From positions 124,001 to 188,000 of the forward strand of contig KV918856.1 of assembly GCA_002049455.2 (NCBI GenBank): DNA of 64,000 nt. Direction: 5' to 3'. Under the pieces are notes generated by a model, which ran no database searches, had not been told where the DNA came from, and saw nothing but the letters and a program-made list of their open reading frames with translations. Shown in pieces: positions 44,581 to 55,330 of the stretch (its first letter is position 1; every line of letters starts with the position of its first letter). Source of the stretch: Porphyra umbilicalis. Taxonomy: Eukaryota > Rhodophyta > Bangiophyceae > Bangiales > Bangiaceae. A program made the position numbers and the translations under genes.

Positions 44581-44725
44581 TGGTACAGTGAGTTTTCGTT
44601 ATAAGAGACAGCTGATTCAGCTCAATATGAATAAAAGTGGCCTACATGGACTGGAATGGAAGACTCGCGACCTATATTCTCTTGTAAATGATTCTCTTAT
44701 ATTTAACGAGAACGCACTGTACCAG
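44581..44725. mobile_element. Small inverted-repeat element (MITE-like)
   Basis: TGGTACAGTG (44581-44590) is the exact reverse complement of 44716-44725. Pairing continues imperfectly through GTTTTCGTTATAAGAG on the left and its counterpart on the right, about 27-31 bases per arm. The interior is AT-rich and non-coding. No target-site duplication is evident. Confidence 0.6.
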
Positions 44726-44726
44726 C

Positions 44727-46440
44727 CAAACGAACGCCAGACGAAACGAACGAAAAACAAACGATGATTCCATCTGGCTTTCGTCTGTTCGTTGTCTGGC
44801 GATCGTCTGACAAACGAGCGCAAGACGCGAGCCAGACGAAAGCCAGTTTCGCAAGCTCGGTAACTCGACGGTCGTGGCACGTGCGCGGACCAAATCTAGA
44901 GCGGGCAGGCCATGCCTTCGTGAGTGGGCTGGCTTGTGCAGCCCGACGGCACGTCAAATCCTCTACCTCTGCGCGCCACGGTCACGTCGCCAACGCGCAA
45001 CGTCGCAGGCGTTGCCCCTCAACGTCGGTACATGGTACCCCTCAGACGAATGCCGGATTCGTAAGGTCTTCATCTGTCAAACGATGGTCAGACGAATACC
45101 CATTCGTCTGCCCGTTCGTAAGTGTGCGTTTTCGTTTGTGTCGCGTCTGTCATTCGTCAGGGAAACGTTTGGGCTCGGTGACCCACTGACAAAGCCTTCT
45201 GAACAAGATGCTGGCAGTGAGGGGCGTACTTCGAACATCGGAAGTAAGAATGTTTTTAATTACCCAGTACGTTCCCACTAACGGTCGCTACTAGTGAGCT
45301 GTACTAAGCTTAATGGGACCCTCCTGCCCCTGTTCGGCGTCGCTTTCCCCCACCCCCACATGACGCCACCTGCCTCCTACCCTCTCCATACCCCCAGTGC
45401 CCACCCCCACAGGGAACGGGCGACGAAGCTCCGCCACCTCGTCCCCCACGTATCTACCCCCGTGCCAAGCCGGGTCAACATGGCACTGCGCTCCACCCCC
45501 AACCTCACGGGCCAAACGCACACACTCTCCCCCATATCCCTCCTGCTCCTCCCCACGTCAAAAAGCCTTTAACTCAACGGTCGTGACCGGCAGCGAACAC
45601 AACCACGTCGGTCACGACAAAAGAGATGGGGGGGGCAAGGTCGGTGCGCAAGAGGTTGGGGAGGTGCGGCAGGTCAGAGGTGCGGGAGGCAGTGGGGTGA
45701 GAACCACTTGCAGCAGTACGAATGGTGAGGTACGGGGTAAACCGTACAATGGTGTGAAGAGAGAGGAGGTGGCCACGGCGGCGGTAAGACGAGAGAGGGA
45801 CAAGCGGGAGCGTTGCAGCGGGGTGGGGACATAAGAGACGATGACAGAACGGAGAGCGGTACACTACACCTGCGCGTCGGAAGACGAGGAGAGGCAAGGC
45901 CTCACTTCGAGAGAAAGGCAGGTCGTCTCCCAGGTTCCACTCCCCCCTGGCGGGCCTCTCCGATTGGCTACACCGCTGGTGTCTTCAAATGTTTGAACAG
46001 GAGTAGCCCCGAGGCCTACCTCAACAGCCTCAAGAAAGGGTCCCGACAGAAGCATCAGTGTACTTAATTATTGAGATGTTTAGGTGGTCACGGGGGCCGC
46101 GAGAGCAGCCATGAGCGCGGTATGGTAAATGAAGCGCTGGTGATCGACAATTTCTTTTTTGGGTCGCTGCAATGGACAACGGGAAGGCGTCAGCAGCGCA
46201 CAGTATGAGCCAATCAAGGGCTCTGTTGGAGACTCCACGAGCGGTCGACGTCTCACAGGCCTTGATTTGCTTGTCACGTGCTGCTGCAGCTGCGTGACGA
46301 CAAGCTTACGAAAGCGGTATTCGTAACGCCTACGTTTGACAAACGAAAGACAAACGAACGACAGACGAACATCGTACGAAAGCGCGCGTTTGGTCTTCGT
46401 ACTTTTCGTTTGTCTTCCGTCTGGGTGGTACCAACTACCG
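44727..46440. repeat. CAGACGAA/AACGAACG repeat family, two inverted parts
   Basis: Two tracts (44727-45180 and 46320-46440) are built from variants of CAGACGAA, AACGAACG and their complements. A shared block of the type CGTCGGTAcatGGTACC...CAGACG occurs near 45021-45050 in the plus sense and near 46405-46450 in the minus sense. They are probably ends or copies of one repeat family, with unrelated sequence (45190-46270) between. Confidence 0.45.
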
Positions 46441-46482
46441 ACGAAGGTCAAGGGACGCCGCTGGGCGACCCCCCGGCATCGC

Positions 46483-46561
46483 GCCCCCCCCCACCGCCCC
46501 CCCCCCCCCCACCGCCCCCCCCCCCCCACCGCCCCCCCCCCCCCCCCCGCCCCCCCCCCCC
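46483..46561. repeat. Poly-C tract with CCACCG interruptions
   Basis: Runs of 7-17 C are separated by ACCG or G. The G-rich strand could form G-quadruplexes. It abuts the 3' end of the minus-strand zinc-ribbon gene. Confidence 0.9.
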
Positions 46562-46565
46562 TTCC

Positions 46566-46685
46566 TCACGACGCCGGCCGGCGGAGCACCAGGAGCACCG
46601 CAGCCCCGACGGCGAGGGCAACGAGCACCCCCATCAACGCGCCCGCCGCCGTCGGCCGACGCGGCGCGCGCGGCGGCGCGCGGCG

Positions 46686-46717
<32 letters not shown>

Positions 46718-46851
46718 GGCGGCCGCCGTCAGCCGCCGCCGCCGGGCCGGCCGCCGCCGCGACCGGCGCCGGCGGCAGCGGCCCGCCGCACCACGGGCAC
46801 GGGGACCCCGGGCGGCCGCCCACCGCCACGGCGCCGCGGCACATGGCGCAC

Positions 46852-46889
<38 letters not shown>

Positions 46890-47645
46890 CGCCTCGGCCG
46901 CGTCGGCGGCGGCGGGTGGCGGCGGCAGTGGGGCCACGACGACCACCCACCCGCCGCCGCCGCCGCCGCCTCCCCCCCCGCCGTCGTACAGCACGTTGAC
47001 ACACGCGGCGGCTCCGCCACACGCGGCCGCGTCGGCGCCGCCGCACGCCGGGCAGGGGGGGGAGGGGGCGGGGGGGCGCGCTGGCCCCCCCCCCGGCGGC
47101 GGCGGCGGCGGCGACGGCGGCGCCGTCGAGGGGGGGGGCGCCGCCGCCCGTGGCGGCGACGCCGCAACGTCGGCGGCCATGCGCCCGGCGGCGTGGTACC
47201 CCGCCTTGACCGCGGGGGGGGGGGGGGGGGTTTGCCCGCCGCCACCGGCGTGGGCTGGGGGGGGCCCGGGGGGGCTGGGCTGCCGACGCGGCGCGCGCGC
47301 CTTTCCCTCTGCCGGGGGGGGGCGGCGGGGCACGGTTGGGGCGCCGTGCGGACCGCCGCCGGCGGCGGCGGGCCGGCCACAGGGACCAGCGCCAATGGCG
47401 CAACGGCGGTGGGCGGGGTGCGACCGCACGCCGACACGACGGCGGGGGCGGACCACGGCGGGGGGGGGGCGCCGCGTCGGCGGGGGCCGCCGGGAGGGGC
47501 CGCGCGCCCACGGGCAGAGGCGGCGGGGGGGGGGGAGGGGCACGCGGGTGCGGGTGCGGCCGCGCCGACGCGGAGGGGGCAAACGGGGGGTGGCTGGTGC
47601 GGGCGCAGCGGCGGGCACCTCCCCGTGAAGGCGACGCCCGTCCAT
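46566..47645 (-). CDS. Possible tail-anchored zinc-ribbon protein
   Basis: A minus-strand frame whose last 170 residues look like protein rather than composition. It has three Cys-x2-Cys knuckles (CPACGG, CAMCRG, CPWCGG), low-complexity Gly/Ala spacers, and then one hydrophobic segment (ALMGVLVALAVGAAVLLVL) followed by basic Arg residues and the stop at 46566. This suggests zinc-binding knuckles exposed to the cytosol on a C-terminal membrane anchor. The first half is a Pro/Arg-rich low-complexity region and may not be coding. ATG 47645 is in frame, but ATG 47180 is equally possible. Homopolymers make the frame insecure. No family is assigned. Confidence 0.35.
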
Positions 47646-48834
47646 GCCGAGGCGGCGGGGCCCCCCCCACCGGCAGCGCGCCCTCCCCGCCCGCGGCGCC
47701 GCCGACGGGGATGCCCCGCCGCCCGCCCCCGGCGGGTGGCGTGCCACCCCCCCCCCCCCGCGCGCTCGTCGGTCGCGTGCGGCGGCGGCGACCCCCCCCC
47801 CCCCATGCGGCGCTTGCGCCGCCGCCGTCGGGGGGAGGCCCGCCCCGCCCCCCCACGCCCCCCCGCCGCCCGCCGTCGCGCGTCACGGCGGTGGCACCCG
47901 CCGCCGCCCGCGGTGGCGGTGGCGCCCCGTCGTGCCACCGCCGCCCGTTGCGGGGGCGGCCGGTCCTGACGGGGGACCCCCCGTCGCCGACCGCCGCGCG
48001 CGCGCGCGGCGGGCTGCTGTGGCGCCACCGCGGCGGGCCGGTGTGGCGCCACCGCGGCGGGCGCGGCGGCGGCCCGTTGGAGGAGGCGGCTGGGGGGGGG
48101 GCGCCCGCGGGAGGGCGTCGGCCGACTCGCCTCGCGCCGCCGCACCGCCCGTGTTGCGCCGCCGCCCTTGGCGTGCCCCGTGTGTGCTGGGGGCGTGCGG
48201 TCGTCAGTCCCGCCCAAGCCCCCCCCCCGCTGACACGCCGCCCGGTTGGAATCCCGCCGCACGCGGCCGTCGGGGCCTCCCCCCATCCTCCTCCCCAGCA
48301 GTGGGTGCAGCGGCACCGGTTTCCACTGCCGGTCGGCCGGCGGCTGAGGAGAGGCGCGACCGTCTGAGGGAGCGGGAAGGGAGCAGGCCGAGGGGGGGCA
48401 GTCCCTGGCGGCGGTGGTCGGCCTGACAACCCGCGGTGGGGTACACGGGGGCGCGCAGGAGCGCGTGGTTTTTGGAAAACACTGGCCTTCCTTTATTTCA
48501 GAGACAAACACAGCGACGCAGATACTGCGGACAATGAGGCAGAAGGGGAGGGACACGCCGTCGTTGACCGCGCTTGCGCGGCGGCTATCTATCAACTGTA
48601 CATGCGGGTGTCCCTCCCCCTAGGTGACGGCTGCGGCTGGCGTCAGCGCGGCAAGCGGTGGGGTGTGTCCCCACCGCCAGTGCCGTCGCCGTCCTCCCGC
48701 CAGACGCTCGCCGTCCCCGTACTCGGCTTTTTTGTATGAGAAGCCAGCGGTGCCGACGCCTCTGCGGGCGCCCCACCCACCGACCTTGCGTCGACCGACG
48801 GCGACAGCGTGCTGCACCGGCCGTCCCGCCCCCC
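47646..48834. other. Extremely GC-rich spacer, no supported gene
   Basis: Open in nearly all frames on both strands because A and T are scarce. A short direct repeat of TGTGGCGCCACCGCGGCGGG occurs twice at about 48020-48060. Positions 48470-48840 are of more normal composition and probably hold the 3' UTR of the next minus-strand gene. Confidence 0.35.
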
Positions 48835-49269
48835 TCAAAAGACGGGCTTCTTGAGCGCCGCGTTGAGGCCAATCCCGCCAATGCCCACCACGGACAGCCC
48901 CTGCGCGAGGATGCGCGCGTGCATCAACCGGTTGGGCATTGCCGGCGGCCGCACGCCCGCCGCCGACGCGAGGAGCGCCACGCCCGCGGCGGCGGCGAGC
49001 ACCCCCCCCGCTTGGATGAGGCGGTGCTCCCGCCCCGCCGCCGCGGCGGTGACGGGCCCCAACACGTCGTCGGCCGTCCCGCCGACGGCCACGGTGGCGA
49101 GCGGGGGGGGGATGAGCGCCGACGGGGTGTGGACGGCGTCGTAGAGGGCGGCGCGCGCCGCTTCCTCGACGGCTGCGTCGCGGGCGGCGGCCTTGCCAAT
49201 GTGGTGCGCGCCGAGGCCGGAAAAGAGAATGCCCGCCCACATCAGGCGGCTGCCGACGGTGGTGTTCAT
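48835..49269 (-). CDS. Small HIG1-like membrane protein
   Basis: 144 residues from ATG 49269 to TGA 48835. Hydrophobic segments lie near residues 8-25, 88-105 and 122-140. The C-terminal part, AMPNRLMHARILAQGLSVVGIGGIGL, follows the pattern of the HIG1 (hypoxia-induced) domain: a hydrophobic helix, a short loop ending with (L)M-x-AR, then AQG and a second helix. HIG1 proteins are small inner mitochondrial membrane proteins that associate with respiratory complexes III and IV; a similar role is inferred. The N-terminal part is not family-typical. The frame extends upstream without ATG to 49746, which is probably 5' UTR and spacer. Confidence 0.5.
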   Translation of the reverse strand: MNTTVGSRLMWAGILFSGLGAHHIGKAAARDAAVEEAARAALYDAVHTPSALIPPPLATVAVGGTADDVLGPVTAAAAGREHRLIQAGGVLAAAAGVALLASAAGVRPPAMPNRLMHARILAQGLSVVGIGGIGLNAALKKPVF

Positions 49270-51149
49270 GGTGGCGGTAGGGAAGACCGGCAGCAGCGGG
49301 AACGGCGTCGTCGGGGAGGCGCTGCGGCGACGGGCCGACGTCTGTGACGGGGAGGTCCGGTGCTCAGAGGTGGCCGACGGGGTGGCAGGAGCAGGGCGGA
49401 GCGACGGAGTCAAGGGCGGGCGACGTTGGTGTGTTTGGCGTAGTGGGAGGAGAGTCGGTGAGCTGGTTGACCAGTGCTGCAGGACGCCGTCAAAGCCGTC
49501 GACCCTCTTCTTGTACTCGTGAATTGCTTGTTTCCTTTGCGCGCGCAGACACCCCTCCGACCTAGACTCTGTGCTGCCTAGCTGCCGCGGGCGTGCGCCT
49601 CGGGCGCCGAGGCGGCAGCGAGTGTTCACAAGCGTCCAGCCGACACGGTCATGCCATCGGCGGCCCCAGCAGAAAACCTCGGCGGAGGTCCTCACTCCCG
49701 CTCGGGCAGGCCGGTCTGGAAGGGTGGAAGTGCCCCCGCCCCCCACGCGAGGGGGGCGTCACGTGCTCCGAACACGGGCTGGAAGAAAAATATCTCTTTG
49801 GCGGACCCCCTCGATGCACTCCCGACGCGTCGTCGACGGCCGGTCGCCCGCGCGGGGCCCCGCCCGCAGTCTCCCGCCAGCGGGGATCCGCAAAGAGGCC
49901 CTGAGCGAGGTGCGCGCGCGGCCCGCCGCTTGCACCTCGGCTCGAGGCAGTGCGCGTCGGGCAGGAGGGGGGAATCCAAGACCTCGCGCAGCAAACGGAC
50001 GAGCCACCGCCCACAACGGGACGACCGTGCCGTGGCGCACCGGACGCACGCCCGAACGAGGCCGCACGATAGCCGCGTGCGATGCCTGGGGGGCTCCGCG
50101 CAACGGCCGTGCGCAGGGCCGGGGGCGATGGGGAGGGGACGGAGCGACGCCGCCACGCACCGGCCGCCGAATGCCCACCGTGGACCGGTGCGGTGCCCGC
50201 ACGATCCCGCGCGCGTCTGCGAGCGCCATTGACACGGAGGCCCGCCGAGGATCCGATCTGCCAGCAAGAAACGATGACAAAAAAGGAAAACAACGGGCCC
50301 ATCGACCCGGGTAGGGTCTGGGTGTGAGGGGGGGGGGGTGACAGGCGGATCGATGGTGCCTCCAACATGGCCCTACACAGGGCTCTTTCCTGCAGCGCCG
50401 AGCAGGGCGCTTCATCCGCGCCGGCAGAGGCGCGCAGCGCACTGGGCGCTCGCGCCGCGCGCGTCGGTCGCACGGCCCGCATGGCGCGCCCGTGTCGAGC
50501 GGGAGACGCGGGCAAGGCGAAGCGCGGTGGGCGGCTGCCGGCCACGCAACGGGGGCACGGGCGGATGATGGGGCCGAGGCGCCGGGGGGCCTGACCGGGC
50601 GGGGGAGCTTCCTTTGGTGCGGGAGGCGCGGCCGCCTCTCGGTTTTCTGCTGGACGAGCTGACAAGCAGCTCGAGGTGAACCACAAGTCGATGAACTTTG
50701 GTTCTGCTTACTGCAAAGGCGCCTATCTTCCCCACCGTTTGGGAAACGGTTCTTAATTGGCTAGTCTCTGGGGCGGCCCGGCCGGCGGCGGCTGTAAGCG
50801 ACCGACGAGCCGAGGCGGCACATCCCGGCACGTTGGCGGCGGTCGGCCGCTACGACTGTCCGGCGGGGTGGTCGCCGCCAGGCGGCGGTGCCACACTTGT
50901 GGCGCGGCTGCCAGGCGGTGCCACCCGGTGGCCGGTGCGGGGCGGCACCCGGCCCACCCCCCCCCCCCCCCTCCCGGGGGGGGTCGCCGGTCAGGCGCTG
51001 CGGCCTTGAGGCTACCGGGGCCGTCCGCTTCCCTGCCGGCCCGCGGTCGGCAACATCCTTCTCCTTGCCTCGTGATCACATACACACGGCAAGGCGGACC
51101 ACCAGGCCTTGTTCGGGTTGACGCAGGCTGCTGCGCCGTTGGTGTGAGC
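49270..51149. other. Spacer between the HIG1-like gene and the DIRS-like element
   Basis: Overlapping frames on both strands, none recognisable. Positions 50690-51149 may include the left end of the DIRS-like element, since a frame leading into its gag-like ORF is open from 50757. No inverted terminal repeat could be identified by eye. Confidence 0.35.
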
Positions 51150-52200
51150 ATGGGGGACAGCTCCGAGGCAGAGAGACTTGATGGCGGCGCGCCGGCTATT
51201 CGGGACGAGCTGGCGGCACTGGAGGGACGGCTGGTCGAGCGGCTGGCCAGCCTGATGCTAGCCATCCGGGCCGATGGATCCGCTCCCGGCGCCGCTACGC
51301 CGGAGCACACGGCTTCGCCGGGTGCCAACCAAGCTTCTCGAAGCGTCGCCGCCGGTAACGGCGACGACGCGTCGGCCCACAAGAGCGAAGATAACCGCGC
51401 AACTTCAGGTGCCGCCAGCAGCAACGACAGCGACTCCTTGCTTGGTGGGCTCAGAGACAGCTGAGCGCCCACCGATGGCGGGGGACCAGCCGCCGCCCAT
51501 CGCCGGCGCCGACACGTGGTTCTCCACCCCGCCGGTTTCGACGATCCCAACCTTCCCGACCCCAACGACATCATCCCGGCGTACGACATCCCTGCGGCGA
51601 TCCGGCGAGCGGACGGCATCGCCGTCCCGTTCGAGCCGGTAGACGCCCGCTTCCTATCCCTGTTCAAGGACGGATCGGCGGACTACCACGAGGCGGCCTT
51701 CTGCTACCAGATCGCCGCCTGGACGCAGGCGCTCTCCAATGCGGCCGTCTCGCTGTTCTACCGGCGGGAGGAGTTTGGCGCGGCCGCGCTCACGGACCGG
51801 CTCGCGGGTGCCGCCATCGCCTTGCGCCAGCTCTTCCATCCGACCACCGCCCAGTACGACTACCTCAAGCTCAAGCAGCGTGATCCCGTCGGCGCCGAGC
51901 TCTACTGGAGCACCGAGGCCGTCGCGCGGAAGCGCTCTGCGTGGCCCACGCGGACGGCGGTGGCTCTCCACTTTCGCACGGGACGAGGTCAGGATCAACA
52001 TCAAGGCCGCCGCCGAGGAGCGGGCGGCCAAGCACCGCAAGCGCCGTGCCGCCCCCAAGAACCCGGGCGGCGGCGACGACGGCGGCAGCGGCGGCGGGGG
52101 GGGTGGCGGCGGCAGGGGTGGCGCCGGCAAGGGGCACAAGAGGCCCAGGAACAGCGGAAGGAATCAACAGGGTGGCGGTGGCGGCGGCGGTGGCGACTAA
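51150..52200 (+). pseudogene. gag-like ORF of the DIRS-like element
   Basis: Starts at ATG 51150 (MGDSSEAERL) with an acidic helical N-terminus (RDELAALEGRLVERLASLML). An in-frame TGA at 51462-51464 interrupts it. The same frame resumes through FEPVDARFLSLFKDGSADYHEAAFCYQIAAW-type sequence to about 51935. A frameshift then leads to RINIKAAAEERAAKHRKRR and a Gly-rich basic nucleic-acid-binding tail ending at 52200. Part of the tail lies in a 280-bp tandem duplication. Confidence 0.6.
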
Positions 52201-52589
52201 CACGCCTCAGCCAACGCCTGAAACTATTGGGCGGGCCCCGGGGGGAGTGGCTTCTCCCCCGGGCGCCGAGATGCAGGAAGCCACGATGGCGGGATTGATG
52301 CCCCCGCCCAAGCACCGCAAGCGCCGTGCCGTCCCCAAGAACCCGGGCGGCGGCGACGACGGCGGCAGCGGCGGCGGGGGGGGTGGCGGCGACAGGGGTG
52401 GCGCCGGCAAGGGGCACAAGAGGCCCAGGAACAGCGGAAGGAATCAACAGGGTGGCGGTGGCGGCGGCGGTGGCGACTAACACGCCTCAGCCAACGCCTG
52501 AAACTATTGGGCGGGCCCCGGGGGGAGTGGCTTCTCCCCCGGGCGCCGAGATGCAGGAAGCCACGATGGCGGGATTGATGCCCCCGCCC
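52030..52589 (+). repeat. 280-bp tandem duplication
   Basis: 52030-52309 is repeated as 52310-52589 with only a few base changes, for example GCCGCCCCC against GCCGTCCCC. The unit covers the gag tail, its stop codon and the following non-coding bases, so the second copy is not needed for coding. Confidence 0.9.
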
Positions 52590-52601
52590 GCCCACCGGTC
52601 C

Positions 52602-54294
52602 GACCCCGTTCCGCCGCCGGTCGTGCCCCCTTTTGTGGTCCCTCGCCGAGCGGTGAAGAAGTGGCAGTCGTTGGGGGCCTTGCGCTGGGTGATCAGCACC
52701 ACCCGGCGCGGGGTACCGATTCCCTGGACGCGTCACCCACCCCGTTTTCACAGCCGGGGCTACACGCTGAGCACCCCCGACGCGGCCTGGGACGCGGGGT
52801 AGCTGGCCCGCTGCCTGACAGCGGAGAACCTGCGGGAGGTGGACAGCGCGGTGGCGGCGCGGATGCACTGCGTTTTCGGGGCGTTCGTGACCCGAAGCGC
52901 GGGCAAGCCGAGGCTCGTGGTGCACTACCGGCATCCCAACGCCCATATCTAGCAGCGGCAATTCAAGTACGAGACACTGTGGGTGTTAGCCCCAGGAATT
53001 TCGGCTGGCGACCACCTGATCTCGTGGGACGTCGCCTACGCGTACCACCACCTGCGGCTCCGCCCGGAGGCCCAGCTCTACTTCGCCTTCACCATCCTGG
53101 CAAGGTTCTTCGTGCCGGTGCCCATGATATTCGGTTCTTCGGTGGCCTCGTTCATCTAGACGAAGGTGTGCCGCCCGGTCGTGGCGCGTCTGCGCGAGTT
53201 TGGCGTCCGTCTGACGGCGTACGTCGACGACTTTGGTGGCCTCTCGTCCTGCACGCTGGGCGATGCGGCGACGTCGGCGGACGCGCGGGCGGGATTGAAG
53301 CAGGCGAAGGAGCTGTTCTCGTCTCTCCACTTGCGGGTGCACAAGAACAAAGGAGAGCGCGAGGGGACGACGGAGCTGCCGCTGCTCGGGAACGTGGTCG
53401 ACACGCGCCGGTCATCTACCGGCTGCAGTCCAATTGGTTGGAGAAGGTCGAGACGCTGGTGGCGGCGCTGATTCGACACGCGGAAAATCACCGGCGTTGG
53501 GTGTGGTTCGGCACCCTTCGCTCTTTCTGCGGTGCAGCCATCTCTACCACCCTGCCCGTGCCGCAAGCTCGGTATCGCACGCAGTCGCTCTTCTCGGCGA
53601 TGCGCCCGCTGTTGCGGGCCGGACCGTCGGGGACACCCAAGGGCCGGGACCTGCGCCTGGGGCACCATGCGCTGTCGGACCTTCGGTTGTGGCCGCGGCT
53701 GAGCGATCACGCGTTCCTCGGTCGGGCGCTGTGGCCAGCGCCGAAGGACGCGGTCGTGCGCACGGACGTGAGCACGTCCGGTTGGGGGGCGACCTGTAAC
53801 GGCCTGGTGCCGTTCAAGGGCTTCCATGGGCCCAAGTGCCGCCAGCTGCACATAAAGGAGCACAAGTTGGCAGCCGTACGGCTGGCGATGCAGTCCTTCT
53901 TGCTGCTATTGCGGATGGACGGCACGGTCGTGTGCATGATGAAGTACTCGATGGTAGGCGTGCACGTTGTCAACAACGGCACCTCCCACTTGGAGGCCAT
54001 GGTGCAAGAGCTGCACACCCTGCACGCCCTGTGTGAGCGGAAGAAGTTGGATTTGCGTGCGAGCTGGCTCCCGTCGGCGGTCAGTTACCTGGCTGAAAAA
54101 GTTTCGCGGCACCCGGACAGGACGGACTGGTCGACCGCACAGTTCGGCGCCTCGAGCGCGCGCACGCGCCACTCACGGTGGACCTCTTCGCGTCGATCGG
54201 GAACTGCAAGTGCGGCCACTACTACTCGGCGACCGCCAACCCCGGGACTGAAGGCGTCGACGCCCTGACCAAGGACTGGCGGGCGTAGAACTGA
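52602..54294 (+). pseudogene. Reverse transcriptase / RNase H remnant of the DIRS-like element
   Basis: The RT runs in one frame with TAG stops at 52800, 52950 and 53157. Recognisable parts are KPRLVVHYRHPN, SWDVAYAYHHLRL (the first catalytic Asp) and LTAYVDDFGGL (the YVDD motif). Near 53405 it shifts frame into RNase H: VVRTDVSTSGWGA with its Asp, IKEHKLAAVRLAM with its Glu, and LRASWLPSAVSYLAEKVSR. After another shift comes TVDLFASIGNCKC...YYSATANPGTEGVDAL (about 54175-54280), then TAG 54286 and TGA 54292. The order and motifs are those of DIRS RT-RNase H. Confidence 0.8.
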
Positions 54295-55330
54295 TGGTGC
54301 AACACTCCCTTCCAGCTGATGACGTCGACGGTCGACAATATCAGCCGGCACGGAGCGGCGGCGACCCGATCGCGACGGTCTGGCACGCGCAGGAGTGGTG
54401 GCACCGGGCAGTGGTGGCCTGCAGCAGTTGGGAGGAGCTGCCGCCGTCGGAGGGCGTGTTCACTCGTGGATACCTGGGCTCCTCAGCACTCCGCCCGCGT
54501 TGAAAGGTGGCCGCCTCCCATTTCGGTGGCTGAGCAAGCCCGTCCCGCGACAAGTGCTCTGGCAGCACCTTCGTGACCGCGTGCTGCGTTCGCGTCTACG
54601 CAGCGGCGAAGGTACCGTGTCGGGCGCCGGCCTTCTGGAGGCGGCAAGCCAGCCGCCGACGGCGCGCAAGTATATCAACCACTGGGAGGCGTTTGAGGAG
54701 TTTTGCAAGCGGTAGCGGCTGTGCGCCCTGCCTGCTGCCCCGGTGACGGTGGTGCGCTTCCTGCGAGTCATTTAGGCGCGTGGCACGGCCGCGGAGCGCT
54801 CGCTGGGCAACTGCCTCGGCCCGATCGACACGATCCACAACCTGGCGGGCTACCCGAGCCCCACCAAGACGGGGCTGGTGCACCGCGCCAAGCGGGGCTA
54901 CCGCTGCCAATACACGGCGGCGGTGGGCGGCCTGCCGCTGGTGTGGGGGCCGCTCCCGGCCGAGTTCATGGACGGCTGCATGTCGTTGTGGCCACGGGCG
55001 GACCCGGTTCTCCGCAACACGCTTGCTGGGACGGTGCTCGCCTTCCTACTATTCAACCGGCCGGGGGCGGCTTCGCACATGCGGGCGATGGACGTGCAAC
55101 CCACGCCGAGCGGGCTGGAGGTCCAGGTGCTCGACTACAAGATGGGCGTCATGAAGGACGGCGAGCGCATTGCTTACACCGTGCCCACTTTTCCGGCGGG
55201 GTGGGTGGCCGACCCGGTTCTGCGTCTCGTGTGCGAGTATTGATGCGCCCACCGCACGGACAAGCGCATCGCCGGCGAGCATCTGTTCGGGTCGGTTGGC
55301 CGTGCGGCCCCGCTTCTCTTGTGGGCCGCT
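54295..55330 (+). pseudogene. Tyrosine recombinase remnant of the DIRS-like element
   Basis: Follows a linker that starts WCNTPFQLM. From about 54500 one frame gives the SAM-like N-terminal domain (SQPPTARKYINHWEAFEEFC), interrupted by TAG 54713 and TAG 54773. The catalytic domain follows with the first Arg in LLFNRPGAASHMRAMDV and a strand-hairpin Lys region (VQVLDYKMGVMKDG). A TGA at 55241 and loss of similarity after about 55330 remove the His-x-x-Arg and Tyr motifs, so it is inactive. Confidence 0.75.

Larger units (their letters stand above)
44267..46565. other. Spacer rich in small inverted repeats, no gene
   Basis: AT-richer than its surroundings. It holds a small inverted-repeat element (44581-44725) and arrays of AACGAACG/CGTTCGTT-type words (44727-45180, 46320-46440). 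A poly-C tract closes it at 46483-46561. No coding frame is supported. Confidence 0.45.
51150..55330 (+). mobile_element. Decayed DIRS-like (tyrosine-recombinase) retrotransposon
   Basis: In order on one strand: a gag-like region with a basic Gly-rich tail, a reverse transcriptase with YVDD, an RNase H-like region, and a phage-integrase-type tyrosine recombinase. This content and order are diagnostic of DIRS/Ngaro/PAT elements. At least nine in-frame stops and several frameshifts make it non-functional. The recombinase is cut before its C-terminal His/Arg/Tyr motif. Termini were not found. Confidence 0.8.
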
